Positions 53,577-60,991 of a stretch of DNA of 64,000 bases are shown here, in pieces. The DNA comes from an uncultured Coriobacteriaceae bacterium (GTDB lineage: Bacteria > Actinomycetota > Coriobacteriia > Coriobacteriales > Coriobacteriaceae), in NCBI GenBank assembly GCA_944319885.1, contig CALUFC010000007.1, forward strand, positions 26,033-90,032. Reading direction: 5' to 3'. The position numbers and the translations under genes are program-made. The notes under the pieces are model-generated. The model was given only the letters and a program-made list of their open reading frames with translations, was not told where the DNA came from and searched no databases. Position 1 is the first letter of the stretch. Each line of letters starts with the position of its first letter.

Positions 53577-55121
53577 ATGGCTGTGACGACATTTGCCGAG
53601 CGCTTGTCTGAGGCGATGGCGTCGGCGGGCATGAAGCAGGCGGATCTTATTCGCGCTGCCGCCGAGCGCGGACGCAAGCTGGGCAAGAGCCAGGTAAGCC
53701 AGTACGTGAGCGGCAAGACGCTGCCCCGTCATGACGTCATGGCGCTGCTCGCTCAGATCCTGCAGGTGGAAGAGACGTGGCTGGCAGGAAAGATCGTCGA
53801 GGCGCCGGTGCGAGCTACCACGCGGCATGAGGCCGCTGCCACCGCGCCGTCTACCGAGCGCACCTCTACCCATCACGCTGCACATGAACAAAGGAGCACC
53901 ACGATGCGCACGTTCAGCAAGTCTTCCAAACTCGATAACGTTCTCTACGATGTTCGCGGCCCCGTGGCCGACGAGGCCGCCCGCATGGAGGCCGAGGGCC
54001 TGCGCATTCTGAAGCTCAACATCGGCAATCCCGCGCCGTTCGGATTCCGCACACCCGACGAGGTCATTCAGGACATGCGCCAGCAGCTTCCCGATTGCGA
54101 GGGCTACTCGGATTCGCGCGGGCTGTTTTCGGCCCGCAAGGCCATCATGCAGTACGCTCAGCTCAAAGGGTTGCCCAACGTGAGCATGGACGGCGTCTAC
54201 ACCGGCAATGGCGTCTCGGAGCTCATCCAGCTGTGCATGAACGCCCTGCTCGACACGGGCGACGAGGTGCTCATTCCCAGTCCCGACTACCCGCTGTGGA
54301 CCGCCTGCACTACGCTCGCCGGCGGTACGGCCGTGCATTATGTCTGCGACGAGGAGGCCGAATGGAACCCCGATATCGCCGACATGGAGGCGAAGGTTAC
54401 CTCGCGCACCAAGGCGATCGTTGTCATCAACCCCAACAACCCCACCGGTGCGGTCTATCCGCGCGAGGTGCTCGAGCAGATTGTCGAGCTCGCGCGGAAG
54501 CATCAGCTCATGATTTTCTGCGATGAGATCTACGACCGCCTGTGCATGGACGGCGTTGAGCACATCTCGATTGCCTCGCTCGCGCCCGACCTGCCGTGCG
54601 TGACGTTCTCCGGCCTCTCCAAGAGCCACATGATCGCTGGATACCGCATTGGCTGGATGATTCTTTCGGGCAACAAACGCTGCATGCGGGACTTTGTTTA
54701 CGGCATCAACATGCTTTCCAACATGCGCCTGTGCTCCAATGTTCCTGCGCAGTCCGTGGTGCAGACGGCTCTTGGCGGCTACCAGAGCGTGGAGCGCTAC
54801 GTGGAGCCGGGTGGCCGTATCTACGAGCAGCGCAACTACGTATGCGAGGCGCTCAATGCGATTCCCGGCATCACCGCGGTGAAGCCCAAGGCGGCGTTCT
54901 ACATCTTCCCCAAGATGGACGTCAAGAAGTTCAACATCACCGACGACGAGCAGTTCGCGCTCGACCTGCTGCACGAGAAGCGCATTCTCATCACGCGCGG
55001 CGGCGGCTTTAACTGGGCAAAACCCGATCACTTCCGCATCGTCTTCTTGCCGGGCATGCGCCAGCTGCACGAGGCGATGGACGAGCTCGCCGACTTCTTC
55101 GCGCACTATCGCCAGGCGTGA
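53577..55121 (+). CDS. HTH (XRE) domain fused to AlaA-type aminotransferase
   Basis: ATG 53577 follows GGGAGGGGAG. Residues ~1-80 are an XRE helix-turn-helix (FAERLSEAMASAGMKQADLI... SQVSQYVSGKTLPRHDVMAL). A Thr/Ala/His-rich linker (~82-108) leads to a full PLP fold-type I aminotransferase from MRTFSKSSKLDN (residue 110): LNIGNPAPFGF, TGNGVSELIQLCMNALLDTG, INPNNPTGAVYPREVLEQI, the PLP-lysine in FSGLSKSHMIAGYRIGWM and the C-terminal arginine region FRIVFLPG. The enzyme part resembles AlaA (glutamate-pyruvate aminotransferase). HTH-aminotransferase fusions are known in MocR regulators, but those use a GntR wing, not XRE. An internal ribosome-binding site before residue 110 may give the enzyme alone. 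Confidence 0.9.
   Translation: MAVTTFAERLSEAMASAGMKQADLIRAAAERGRKLGKSQVSQYVSGKTLPRHDVMALLAQILQVEETWLAGKIVEAPVRATTRHEAAATAPSTERTSTHHAAHEQRSTTMRTFSKSSKLDNVLYDVRGPVADEAARMEAEGLRILKLNIGNPAPFGFRTPDEVIQDMRQQLPDCEGYSDSRGLFSARKAIMQYAQLKGLPNVSMDGVYTGNGVSELIQLCMNALLDTGDEVLIPSPDYPLWTACTTLAGGTAVHYVCDEEAEWNPDIADMEAKVTSRTKAIVVINPNNPTGAVYPREVLEQIVELARKHQLMIFCDEIYDRLCMDGVEHISIASLAPDLPCVTFSGLSKSHMIAGYRIGWMILSGNKRCMRDFVYGINMLSNMRLCSNVPAQSVVQTALGGYQSVERYVEPGGRIYEQRNYVCEALNAIPGITAVKPKAAFYIFPKMDVKKFNITDDEQFALDLLHEKRILITRGGGFNWAKPDHFRIVFLPGMRQLHEAMDELADFFAHYRQA
53890..53906 (+). promoter_or_regulatory. Internal Shine-Dalgarno and ATG at the HTH/aminotransferase junction
   Basis: AAAGGAG (53890-53896), 7-nt spacer, ATG (53904-53906) in frame with the fusion, at the first residue of the aminotransferase domain. 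Confidence 0.55.
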
Positions 55122-55146
55122 CGTGCCAGCGCATAGCGATGTAAAG

Positions 55147-55187
55147 GCCGCGGCATTGGTGCGCAACGCACCACGTGCCGCGGCTTT
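55147..55187 (+). terminator. Hairpin terminator after the aminotransferase gene
   Basis: GCCGCGGCA (55147-55155) and TGCCGCGGC (55176-55184), with an inner GGTGCG/CGCACC stem, then TTTG. Confidence 0.6.
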
Positions 55188-55328
55188 GCCGCGTTCGCCG
55201 ACGCGGCCGCCGCGCCTGCAGAAGCTTACAAAGCGCTAACACGTTCCTCACGATGCGTTGCCGCTTTGTGGGTAGGGTGAGCGTATACGGCGGTCCATGT
55301 GCTGCGAAGCAGGAAGGCGGGGTGCGTG

Positions 55329-55586
55329 ATGGACGAGTACGGAAAGCGACTCGAACGCGAGAGCGAGTTCACGGGGCTCAAAGGTGCCATCCTCCGCTAT
55401 GCAGGCAATATCTATACGCTCACGTTGGTGGCGCTCTTTCTCGCGGCGTTTGCCGATGCGTATCCGCAGGCGGCGTTCGTGCTCGATCCGCTCTCGGTCG
55501 TGGTGTTTGCGCTGGGCATCGTGATTCATCCGCTCAAGAAGTGGTTTGCCCACCACGAGCATATGGTAGGCGGAGCGGCTCGATAG
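55329..55586 (+). CDS. Small two-span membrane protein
   Basis: An 85-residue protein. ATG 55329 is preceded by AGGAAGGCGGGG. It has an acidic/basic N-terminal part (MDEYGKRLERESEFTGLKGA), then two hydrophobic segments (IYTLTLVALFLAAFADAY, ~30-47; AAFVLDPLSVVVFALGIVIH, ~51-70) and a His/Lys-rich tail (PLKKWFAHHEHMVGG). It resembles no family I recognise. A terminator follows. Alone between the aminotransferase and the RGG-box gene. Confidence 0.65.
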   Translation: MDEYGKRLERESEFTGLKGAILRYAGNIYTLTLVALFLAAFADAYPQAAFVLDPLSVVVFALGIVIHPLKKWFAHHEHMVGGAAR

Positions 55587-55620
55587 GGGCTCGTTTGTTG
55601 CAGTGTCTTGCGTGATGAGG

Positions 55621-55648
55621 GGCGCACGTCTTAGGGCGTGCGCCTTTT
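55621..55648 (+). terminator. Terminator after the small membrane protein
   Basis: GGCGCACG (55621-55628) pairs with CGTGCGCC (55637-55644), then TTTT. Confidence 0.8.
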
Positions 55649-55704
55649 GTGCGCATGGAGGTTCTGCGCGGTCGCGGGGGCGTTCGCCCCTTACACTGGT
55701 GTGC

Positions 55705-55783
55705 GCTGCCGGAAGGCGGCTTGGTATGCGGCCGGGAGGCCGGTGAAGCGGCGCGGAAGCGCCCGGAAGGCGCCTGAGGGCGC
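55705..55783 (+). promoter_or_regulatory. Four tandem GC hairpins in the 5' leader of the RGG-box gene
   Basis: Four consecutive short stems with tetraloops: GCTGCC-GGAA-GGCGGC (55705-55720), GGCC-GGGA-GGCC (55730-55741), GGCGC-GGAA-GCGCC (55750-55763), GCGCC-TGAG-GGCGC (55770-55783). Three loops fit the GNRA pattern. The array ends 15 nt before the start codon, next to the ribosome-binding site GAAAGGA. Confidence 0.6.
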
Positions 55784-55798
55784 GAAAGGACGGACGAC

Positions 55799-56671
55799 AT
55801 GTCTGAGTTTGACGAGATGGTAGAGCCCGAGACGGACGAGATGGAAAAGGTTGAGGCGGCCGAGGTCGAGGAGGCTCCCGCGCCCGAGACTGAGGACGCA
55901 GCCGCTGAGGATGCCGAGCCCGAGGTGGCTCCCGTTGATATCGACAAGGAGCTGTTCGACAAGTTGAATCGCGCCGCCCGCCTGATGCGCGGCCGCAAGG
56001 ACGTGCTTGCGGAGGAGGCCGAGGCCGATGCCGAGCGCCTCGCCAACCTCATTCGTGCGCTCAAACTGCTGGAGCTCAAGCCCAAGATGGAGCAGAAGGA
56101 GATGGCCGACCTGCTGGGCATGCGCCTTCGTGAGCTCGATCGCCTGCTCGCTCAGGCCGAGAAGCAGGACATCGTGGGCCGCATCCAGCCCGAGGACGAG
56201 GATATGCGCGCCGTGGTGGTCTTTGCGAGCGAGGATGCTGTTGCCATGGCCGAGGCCCAGGGCAAGAAGCGCAAGAAGTTCATTCCGCAGCTTTCCTCTG
56301 AGGACGCGGAGCAGCTGCTTTCCCTGCTCGACAAGGTGATTGATCCGCTGACCGAGATGGGTCTCGACGCCGATCGCAGCCCGCGCGGAGGTCGCGACGA
56401 CCGCGGTGGACGCGGTGGTTTCGGTGGCCGTGGCGGTCGCGATGACCGTGGCCCGCGCGGTGGCTTCGGCGGTGGCCGTGGCGGCCGTGATGATCGCGGC
56501 GGTCGTGGTGGTTTCGGTGGTCCGCGTGGTGATCGCGCTGGTCGCGGCGGCAAGTTTGGTGACCGTGGCGGTCATGGTGGCCGCGGCGGCGACCGCGGTG
56601 GGCGCGGCGGCTTCGGCGGCCGTGGTGACCGTGGTGGCTTCGGTGGCGGCCGCGGCGGTTTCCGCGGCTAA
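55799..56671 (+). CDS. Winged-helix protein with C-terminal RGG-box RNA-binding tail
   Basis: A 290-residue cytosolic protein. Residues 1-48 are very acidic (Glu/Ala/Val). Residues ~55-165 form an all-helical winged-helix-like part (LANLIRALKLLELKPKMEQK... RLRELDRLLAQAEKQDIVGR) somewhat like MarR/PadR-type folds. From ~190 to the end about 100 residues are RGG/RGGFGG/DDRGG repeats, as in eukaryotic FUS or bacterial RGG-tailed RNA helicases. Such tails bind RNA non-specifically and favour condensates; that role here is inferred. A run of hairpins in its own leader suggests RNA-level control. Alternatives include a transcription factor with a low-complexity tail. Confidence 0.8.
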   Translation: MSEFDEMVEPETDEMEKVEAAEVEEAPAPETEDAAAEDAEPEVAPVDIDKELFDKLNRAARLMRGRKDVLAEEAEADAERLANLIRALKLLELKPKMEQKEMADLLGMRLRELDRLLAQAEKQDIVGRIQPEDEDMRAVVVFASEDAVAMAEAQGKKRKKFIPQLSSEDAEQLLSLLDKVIDPLTEMGLDADRSPRGGRDDRGGRGGFGGRGGRDDRGPRGGFGGGRGGRDDRGGRGGFGGPRGDRAGRGGKFGDRGGHGGRGGDRGGRGGFGGRGDRGGFGGGRGGFRG

Positions 56672-56712
56672 GACGCGCGGAGCGATTGCTTCAACATAGA
56701 ACGACCAATCGG

Positions 56713-56742
56713 CGGCGTACCCTCAGCGGGTGCGCCGTTTTT
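56713..56742 (+). terminator. Terminator after the RGG-box gene
   Basis: CGGCGTACCC (56713-56722) pairs with GGGTGCGCCG (56728-56737) apart from one mismatch, then TTTTT. Confidence 0.85.
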
Positions 56743-56810
56743 GTTTTATGCGTCACCATTCGTGCGGCGCATGTCTTAGCAACCAGGGTGCTGTTGATAC
56801 GGCGTGCTTG

Positions 56811-56872
56811 ATGGTGTCTCATGGACCATTAAGCCCTATTTTTCGGCTCCTTAATGGTTCACGAGACACCAT
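56811..56872. repeat. 62-bp long hairpin
   Basis: ATGGTGTCTC... ACCATTAAG (56811-56833) pairs with CTTAATGGT... GAGACACCAT (56850-56872) with few mismatches. No gene is attached to it. Confidence 0.55.
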
Positions 56873-57062
56873 GTAGCGTGTCAGAGGGCGTACACGCTGC
56901 GTGGCCACGCCGCGGAATGGGTTCGATGCGCAATGAGGCTCGCTGGTCCCGCATCATGACGAACCGAGCTGATGTGAAGAGGCCGGGCGTTGCGGATTTT
57001 ATTCATGTTCGAAGCCTCGATCGGGTCCTCCGCGCCGATGTTGCCACATTTTGCGCTTCTGG

Positions 57063-57214
57063 ATGTGCAAAATTGACGGTAGTGCACGCCTCGGTGGGAG
57101 CGGGGGAGCTGCGATGATGGCTTGGCTGCCAGAAACCTGCAGTTTTGTCTGCATAATCTGATCTTGCAACGGTATATCAGTTTTTAGCCGCGCACTACCG
57201 CAAATCTTGCACAA
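57063..57214. repeat. Dispersed TIR element, copy B3
   Basis: Left end 57063-57088 starts ATGTGCAAAATTGACGGTAG; right end 57189-57214 reads CGCGCACTACCGCA... CTTGCACAA. Interior AAACCTGCAGTTTT, GCATAATCTGAT and ATATCAGTTTTTAGC. It matches B2 in the right half and B1 at the left end. The following 57215-57532 holds no gene I can support. Confidence 0.8.
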
Positions 57215-57532
57215 AAAGTGGCCAAAGCCAGGCGGCAAAAGCTTCTTGGGTAGGTCTGAGCTAAGCAGGGTCAGCTTTATCTATGTGATCCCACTGGTAT
57301 GGAGGAGCGGGCTCTAAGTGGTGAGGCGGCTACGGTGGATGGAGGTTCATCGAAGGGGCTCGCGCGGATTTCGATTTCTTGTAGGTGTGGGCTTTGGCGA
57401 ATGATGTGGTGTCGAAGTAGAAGAACGTGCCCGGGTACAAGATTTAAAAGCGGGATTTACGGAAGCGCTCCGGCACGACACTGTCACTCCGGTCTATTCC
57501 AACCGTGCTCGAAGCTATGAGAGGATGCTCCT

Positions 57533-58171
57533 ATGCGAACTTGCAGTACACCAGGATGCGAGAATTCGGCGGCTTATCGTACGAGAAGTAGACCGGCATA
57601 TTGCCTGGAATGCATCGACCGCATCATGGGCGAAGCTGGATTGGTGCGTCTCGAGCCGTTTACGGGTCCACGAGACTGGATGCTTACGCGCTGTAAGAGA
57701 TGCGGCGTCGAGGCTCATTATCGCTTTGAGTACATCCTGCACAAGCATGAGATCGGCGAGCCGGTATGCCGTGCATGCTATTGGAAGCAGTGGTTTCTAG
57801 ATAGTTGGACGCAGTATGGGGTCGGCCGGGGCGCAAAGGGAAAGATTCCAGAGACCGTACTGTTCGATGTGATTGGTGCGTGCGGCTATGAGCTCCTTAA
57901 TGTGATTCCGGGCGATAAGGTGGGAGAGGAGCTCTATCGCGTGCGATGCTGCTCATGCGGGCAAATCAGCGTTGAGCGCCTGGGTGATATCGTATGGGGA
58001 TGTACCTGCTCTAAGACCACGCGTCAACAGCGAAAGGCGTGCTTGGAGAAGCTGGACGGCTGCGTAAATTCTGAGATGCTTGCTGCGATGGATGACGCCG
58101 TGACGGGTAGGAATCTTTCCGGGCCCTATCACACCGTCAAGGAGACAATGGCTGCGCTCGATGAGGAGTAG
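57533..58171 (+). CDS. Cys-rich (treble-clef/zinc-ribbon-like) hypothetical protein
   Basis: A 212-residue protein with repeated Cys pairs: CSTPGCEN and YCLEC near the N-terminus, RCKRCGVEAHYRFEYIL with VCRACYWKQW (~53-86), and RCCSCGQISVE with CTCSK (~140-165). This looks like two or three treble-clef zinc modules, each with a Trp/aromatic spacer. Similar long zinc-ribbon proteins occur in Coriobacteriia, and this one may be a shortened version. No nuclease motif is visible. The Shine-Dalgarno site is GAGAGGATGCTCC. The stop is 3 nt before the YafQ pseudogene. Function unknown. Confidence 0.65.
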   Translation: MRTCSTPGCENSAAYRTRSRPAYCLECIDRIMGEAGLVRLEPFTGPRDWMLTRCKRCGVEAHYRFEYILHKHEIGEPVCRACYWKQWFLDSWTQYGVGRGAKGKIPETVLFDVIGACGYELLNVIPGDKVGEELYRVRCCSCGQISVERLGDIVWGCTCSKTTRQQRKACLEKLDGCVNSEMLAAMDDAVTGRNLSGPYHTVKETMAALDEE

Positions 58172-58174
58172 GCC

Positions 58175-58564
58175 ATGTTCTAATTGAGGTTTACCGCCAA
58201 ATACTAGAAAGACTTTAAGCGTATAAAGTGGCGAGGTAAGCGTCTCTCGCAGCTCAAGCAGATTCTTGAGACGCTAGTGTGTGGTGAGGCTCTTCCTGAT
58301 GCGATACGCGACCATTCGTTTGGTGGTACATATCGCGGCAATCTCAAGTACCGCATCGAGCCTTATCGGCTTCTCATCTATCGCATCGATGGGAAGGGGC
58401 TCGCACTCATTGCTGCGCGCACGGGAAGTCATAGCGAGCTGTTGAAACAGCCAGGGCGCGTCGCGGGCAACGCTGTGCGTGTCTCCATGCATGCGATAAT
58501 GTTTGTAGTGCTAGAAGGAGGTTGCTATGGGCGAGAAGGCCACAGTAAGCGGGCAGACTATTGA
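58175..58564 (+). pseudogene. YafQ/RelE-type toxin gene inactivated by two stop codons
   Basis: Read in one frame from ATG 58175 the sequence is a good YafQ homologue, broken by TAA (58181-58183) and TAG (58205-58207): LRFTAKY, then KDFKRIKWRGKRLSQLKQIL, GEALPDAIRDHSFGGTYRGN, KYRIEPYRLLIYRIDGKGLA and ARTGSHSELLK. The last block holds the His/Tyr-rich active-site region expected of the family. Both stops sit where Lys codons (AAA, AAG) would fit, so single substitutions killed it. The natural end has been lost and the frame runs to 58564 inside the next gene. No antitoxin is beside it. Confidence 0.7.
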
Positions 58565-58982
58565 GGATGGTCGCGTTGGCGAGGAGGTACAATGTGCGCT
58601 GCCAGAGGAGCCCATGGTCGTCACGTATCGCTACGCGGACACCGTTGAGCATGCAGTGCGGGATTTCTGTGCACGAGCGCTTCCTGGCGAGCGCCTGCCG
58701 CAGCGCGTGGAGTATGAAGTGCATAATACGCCTGCGTGCGATGCCTTCATCGATGAGATCGACTGTTTGATCGAGCTGAGCGACGGGGACGTGGGCCTTG
58801 GTTTCGTGGTAGTGCAGTCGGCTTGGAGATATCCCGGCCAGGATCCGAAGGATCGGGATCCTGTCGCAGAAGCTTTTCGAGCGATTCGGACCGTTTACGA
58901 CCAGGATGCCGATGGGGAGATTGAGTTCCTATGGGATGACGAAGCGGGGGAGTGGAAGGCGAAGAGCTCGGAGGAGCTATAG
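58527..58982 (+). CDS. Hypothetical acidic protein
   Basis: A 151-residue protein with AAGGAGG upstream of ATG 58527. It is acidic and soluble; the central part reads VVTYRYADTVEHAVRDFCAR and VEYEVHNTPACDAFIDEIDC, and the C-terminal half YPGQDPKDRDPVAEAFRAIR ends in Glu-rich EFLWDDEAGEWKAKSSEEL. No family, signal peptide or membrane segment is recognised. It lies in the accessory stretch upstream of the restriction-modification genes. Confidence 0.6.
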   Translation: MGEKATVSGQTIEDGRVGEEVQCALPEEPMVVTYRYADTVEHAVRDFCARALPGERLPQRVEYEVHNTPACDAFIDEIDCLIELSDGDVGLGFVVVQSAWRYPGQDPKDRDPVAEAFRAIRTVYDQDADGEIEFLWDDEAGEWKAKSSEEL

Positions 58983-59122
58983 ACGGGCTTTTGAAATTAC
59001 AATACAGACTAAGAGGCTGGAGAAGCCACTGTGCCTCTTGACAGACGGCTTTGCTCGTCGAATCTCCTTTTGAAATAGGGTAGATTTGGATATTTTGGTG
59101 CCGCGACTTTGTAGGGGGCGCT

Positions 59123-59554
59123 ATGGATAACCATGAAATCGGAGGCTACGCGCATGAAGTTAGAGAGCAGCTGGAGCAATGTGGCTCCTGCGCGCTTGAG
59201 CGAACGGATCGGGCTGATCGCTTCAGTGACTTTGGGTTCCAGATGGATTGCGGCCAGTCGTTTTTAGAACGTTATGGGTCGCTTGTTGATGATATGGATG
59301 TGCTGCAACTCAATCTTGATTACGTGGACGACATCCAGGTTCTGGGTAATGCTGTCTTCTCGCAGTGCCGCTATATTACGCATTGGACGATGGGCGGTTG
59401 TCCGCGCGAGTTCGAGTGGCTGAAGCTGGCGCTCAAGCGGCTTGAAGGGCTGGCGGAGGAGGCTCAGTCGGCCGCCCCCCTGATGGACAAACGCGATGCT
59501 TGCGGCGATGGAGGAATCGCTCACTACCGCTTTGGATGCGGATACTTCGTATAA
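59123..59554 (+). CDS. Hypothetical protein
   Basis: A 143-residue soluble protein; TAGGGGG precedes ATG 59123. Cys are frequent (CGSCALERTD, MDCGQSF, QCRYI, GGCPREFEW, DACGDGG, FGCGYFV), but the spacing does not match a standard zinc motif. Mostly helical by eye (FEWLKLALKRLEGLAEEAQS). Neither family nor function is recognised. Confidence 0.55.
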   Translation: MDNHEIGGYAHEVREQLEQCGSCALERTDRADRFSDFGFQMDCGQSFLERYGSLVDDMDVLQLNLDYVDDIQVLGNAVFSQCRYITHWTMGGCPREFEWLKLALKRLEGLAEEAQSAAPLMDKRDACGDGGIAHYRFGCGYFV

Positions 59555-59626
59555 TCGGAGGCGCATCGCCTAAGGGTGAAGAAGATGTAAATGCCAAAGA
59601 GGGGCAGATTGGAATTGAGGGAGCCC

Positions 59627-60925
59627 ATGGCAGACGTTAACGCACCAACTCAAGAAATCTCTGTCGTAAAGGACGAGCACGGCCTCCTCTTTCTCGGCGA
59701 TTCCAAAGAAATCAAGGCATGGCTCGACGATCAGGGCCTTGTTTCTCGCGAATTTACTACAAAGGCATTGAAGACAGGTGGCTCTATCATACAGGCAGCC
59801 GCTCAGACGTCCTCTGAGTCTGGTCGCTGGGTGAAGCTCACAAAGGACTCCGCCGAGCTTCTAAAGAAATACGGCAAAGCTGGCGGCATTCAACCCGGTG
59901 TCGTCCAAAAGTCGAACGGCCAGATTGTCAAATGGCTCAAGTTCGAAAACCCGAGCCAGATCTTCTCGCCTGCGATGGCGACAGGGGTTGCCGGCGTGAT
60001 GACACAGATGGCGCTTGAGCAGGCGATTCAAGAGGTTACGGACTATCTCAAGAGCATCGACGAGAAGGTTGGGGATCTCCTTCAAGATCAGAAGGATCAG
60101 ACGGTTGCCGCCCTCATTGGCGTAGCCTTTGAGGTTGATGAAGCGGCGGCGATCAGAGCTAGAACGGGTACGTTGGGAGATGCGGCATGGTCGAAGCTCG
60201 CCCCGTGTGCCCAGACGACGAGTCGAGCGCTTGGCTATGCCCTGACCAAGCTCAAAGGCATTTCGGATAAGCTTTCGCGTGCCGAATCTGTCGACAAGAT
60301 CGAGCATGTTTTGGATGCTGCCAAAGATGACGTTCCAGCGTGGCTCGTTATGGTTTCTAGAGCCGTGCAGACGAGGGACAAGCTCTCGGTCATCGAGCTC
60401 GAGCGAGCCTACGCTGAGCTGCCCGAGGTGCTGGAAGAGCATCGCTTAGGGATTGTGGAGGCAAGGCGAGAGCGGCTTGGTAAGGTCAAGTCCGGAGTTG
60501 AAGCTTTCCGTGATGTGCTCGAGCAAGCGTCGGACAAGGCTAGACAGGAAAAGCTCCTTCACCCCTTTGCTGTGGATAATGCGCTTGAAGTACTTGACAA
60601 TCTGAGGATGCAAACCTGTCAGTTCTCCAGGGGTCTCGATATCGAGATGGATGAGAAAGTTATCGAGCGTGCTCCGGGTTGGTTCGATGTTGCGGGAAAG
60701 TTCGCAGGCGATGTCGCATCGGGCGCGACGAATGGTGCGCAGCAGCTTGGTGGTGCCATTGCCGATAGGGCGGGAGCTCTGGGCGAGGCGGCGGGAAAGA
60801 ACGCTGCTGAGTTGGGTGGCGCCGCGGTTGACGGAGTCCAAGAGCTTGGTAGAGCTATTAGTGGCATTGATCTTGACAAGGTTGCAGAGTCGCTTCCGTT
60901 CAAGCTGCCGTTTGGGAAGAAATAG
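59627..60925 (+). CDS. Hypothetical 432-aa helical protein with Gly/Ala-rich repeat tail
   Basis: ATG 59627 follows GAGGGAGCCC. A conserved-looking core (~80-250) reads SGRWVKLTKDSAELLKKYG, FENPSQIFSPAMATGVAGVM, then TQMALEQAIQEVTDYLKSID and EKVGDLLQDQKDQTVAALIG, a long amphipathic helical stretch with a hydrophobic patch. Residues ~250-370 are further helices. The tail (~375-420) repeats GAxQLGGAIADRAGALGEAA-like segments, which could form a membrane-active or coiled amphipathic helix. Related proteins occur in other gut Actinomycetota, but I know no function. Its place next to a type I restriction-modification locus makes a defence role possible, not shown. Confidence 0.65.
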   Translation: MADVNAPTQEISVVKDEHGLLFLGDSKEIKAWLDDQGLVSREFTTKALKTGGSIIQAAAQTSSESGRWVKLTKDSAELLKKYGKAGGIQPGVVQKSNGQIVKWLKFENPSQIFSPAMATGVAGVMTQMALEQAIQEVTDYLKSIDEKVGDLLQDQKDQTVAALIGVAFEVDEAAAIRARTGTLGDAAWSKLAPCAQTTSRALGYALTKLKGISDKLSRAESVDKIEHVLDAAKDDVPAWLVMVSRAVQTRDKLSVIELERAYAELPEVLEEHRLGIVEARRERLGKVKSGVEAFRDVLEQASDKARQEKLLHPFAVDNALEVLDNLRMQTCQFSRGLDIEMDEKVIERAPGWFDVAGKFAGDVASGATNGAQQLGGAIADRAGALGEAAGKNAAELGGAAVDGVQELGRAISGIDLDKVAESLPFKLPFGKK

Positions 60926-60991
60926 GCCGGATTAGCGCAGAGATGGGTGAGTGCAATAGATGACGGGGCGCTGACCAGCCCTGCAAACCTC

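Noticed and set aside
57299..57520. 73-codon plus-strand frame before the Cys-rich gene
   Set aside because: Composition is Arg/Ser/Cys-rich and random-looking; no family, no conserved start region; not supported as a gene.
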